From assembly GCA_009763385.1 (NCBI GenBank), contig CM019823.1, forward strand, positions 92,391,104 to 92,455,103: DNA of 64,000 bases. Reading direction: 5' to 3'. The notes under the pieces are model-generated. The model saw nothing but the letters and a program-made list of their open reading frames with translations. It made no database searches and was not told the origin of the DNA. This document shows positions 63,235 through 64,000 of this stretch, one piece after another. Both the position numbers and the translations under genes were made by a program. Source of the stretch: Coix lacryma-jobi var. lacryma-jobi (taxonomy: Eukaryota; Streptophyta; Magnoliopsida; Poales; Poaceae). Numbering within the stretch: position 1 is the first letter of the stretch; each line of letters starts with the position of its first letter.

Positions 63235-63793
63235 CTACGAGTAGGTGGATACCCTACGAGATGTCCTAGTGGTACAGCGGAACTGCCAGAGAACCTCGAA
63301 AACCAAGCGCCAAAGCCACAGAAGAAAACTGCACCTTCAGGTTCCCGGACTGTCTGGTATTCTGATCCAGGACTGTCCGGTGAACGCCGGACTGTCCGCG
63401 CCTGGAGGGCCGGACTGCCCGCCGGCAAGTCCCAAAACATAAATGATCTGAAACAGTTCTGGCCAGGTTCCGGACTGTCCGCGGGTTTGTACCGCGGACT
63501 GTCCGCCAGTCACCTGACGTTGAACAGTCAGGGGGCTGCGCCTGACTGAACCCTGAAGAACCCGATGAGCGGACTGTCCGCCAGTCACCTGACGTTGAAC
63601 AGTCAGGGGGCTGCGCCTGACTGAACCCTGAAGAACCCGATGAGCGGACTGTTCGCCAATGCCCAGAAAGCTGGAAAACTGTTCGGGTTAAAACCAAAAT
63701 CGATTGCAACTCGACCATATCGAACAGGACTACGATCAAACTTCTCCCAAGTGTTCCTCTACGTATTGGGGTGCTAATCCTAAGAAATCATCA
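63235..63793 (-). mobile_element. Sirevirus-family LTR I, right fragment
   Basis: It continues LTR I after element T and one ACGAC copy. It has family-specific GGACTGTCCG palindromic words and a 75-bp tandem repeat (63496-63570, 63571-63645, partial third copy). It is interrupted at 63794 by another LTR. Confidence 0.65.
63496..63663. repeat. 75-bp tandem repeat in LTR I
   Basis: There are two full units and a start of a third, each beginning GGACTGTCCGCCAGTCACC. The unit contains inverted words AGTCAGG / CCTGACT. The units look identical, so the duplication is young. Confidence 0.85.
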
Positions 63794-64000
63794 TGAAAGG
63801 ATCAAGATGCCCAAGAGGGGAGGTGAATTGGGCTTTTCTAAAACTTCTTGCAATAATAAAACCTATCAAGCCTCAATTAACCCCCTAGTGCCTAGAAGTG
63901 TGATTCTCTTTATTCTACCGCACAAAAGACCAAGTTTAAACCACTCCTACTCTAGCAAAGCAATTCAATATAGAATGAACAACAAGAGTAATGTGGAATT
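63794..64000 (-). mobile_element. Start of another Sirevirus-like LTR (J), leaves the window
   Basis: TGAAAGGATCAAGATGCCC followed by AAGAGGGGAGGTGAATTGGG has the same layout as the terminus of LTR I (TGAAGGACCG...GAGGGGGGTGAAT), but a different sequence. It is probably a related copia family in minus orientation. Only 207 bp are visible. Confidence 0.5.

Overview
The window is plant nuclear DNA, most likely from a grass (Poaceae). It holds grass-type LTR retrotransposons with plant primer-binding sites (tRNA-Met, tRNA-Asp), a grass-type CACTA MITE with TTTAGCCCCGGTTGGT arms, and one organelle-type small heat-shock protein gene with a transit peptide and an intron. I cannot name the species. 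More than 90 percent of the window is nested retrotransposon; the only convincing host gene lies at 39434-40252.

Left cluster (1-38247, mostly + strand) is a stack of insertions inside insertions. A Tat-type Ty3/gypsy element G (29453-30176 and about 35667-38247) was hit by an antisense Athila-like LTR H (28625-29452). H appears to be interrupted by a non-autonomous Athila-like element D (internal region from 19109, 3' LTR 27079-28624). D's 5' LTR was hit near its last base by Athila-like element B (2130-19103; TSD TCAAC). B's 5' LTR was hit by a Tekay-like LTR (1-2129), and B's pol was split by a Sirevirus-like Ty1/copia element C (5841-13729; TSD TGCTA). D's protease was split by a solo LTR of a C-like family (21291-23371; TSD GGAGC). 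G also carries a 3'-truncated Tat element F (30177 to about 35666). Most coding regions here are broken by stops, frameshifts or deletions.

Gene island (38248-41292): a minus-strand organelle-targeted HSP20 gene with TATA and CCAAT boxes, flanked by small CACTA or MITE remnants.

Right cluster (41293-64000, mostly - strand): a Sirevirus-family LTR I (41293-41421 and 63235-63793) was split by a complete Tekay-clade chromovirus T (41422-63229; TSD ACGAC; LTRs of about 3.96 kb). T's 3' LTR was split by a complete, very young CRM-type chromovirus K (44107-51744; TSD GTTAG; two 917-bp LTRs with two differences seen). T also carries a 562-bp CACTA MITE (TSD TAA) containing a tRNA-like segment. A further Sirevirus-like LTR starts at 63794 and leaves the window.

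Most striking observations: (1) T encodes, between its primer-binding site and gag, a 201-residue coiled-coil protein whose first residues copy the histone H3 tail (MARIKLTARKST against MARTKQTARKST) and whose C-terminus is very acidic, while T's polyprotein ends in a chromodomain. (2) The Sirevirus-like LTRs carry an array of about seven hairpins upstream of the TATA box whose arms change together. (3) B and D each have a family-specific GC-rich palindromic word, used in the LTR near the TATA box and again upstream of the extra 3' ORF; in D the internal copy sits next to a second TATA box, which suggests an internal promoter.
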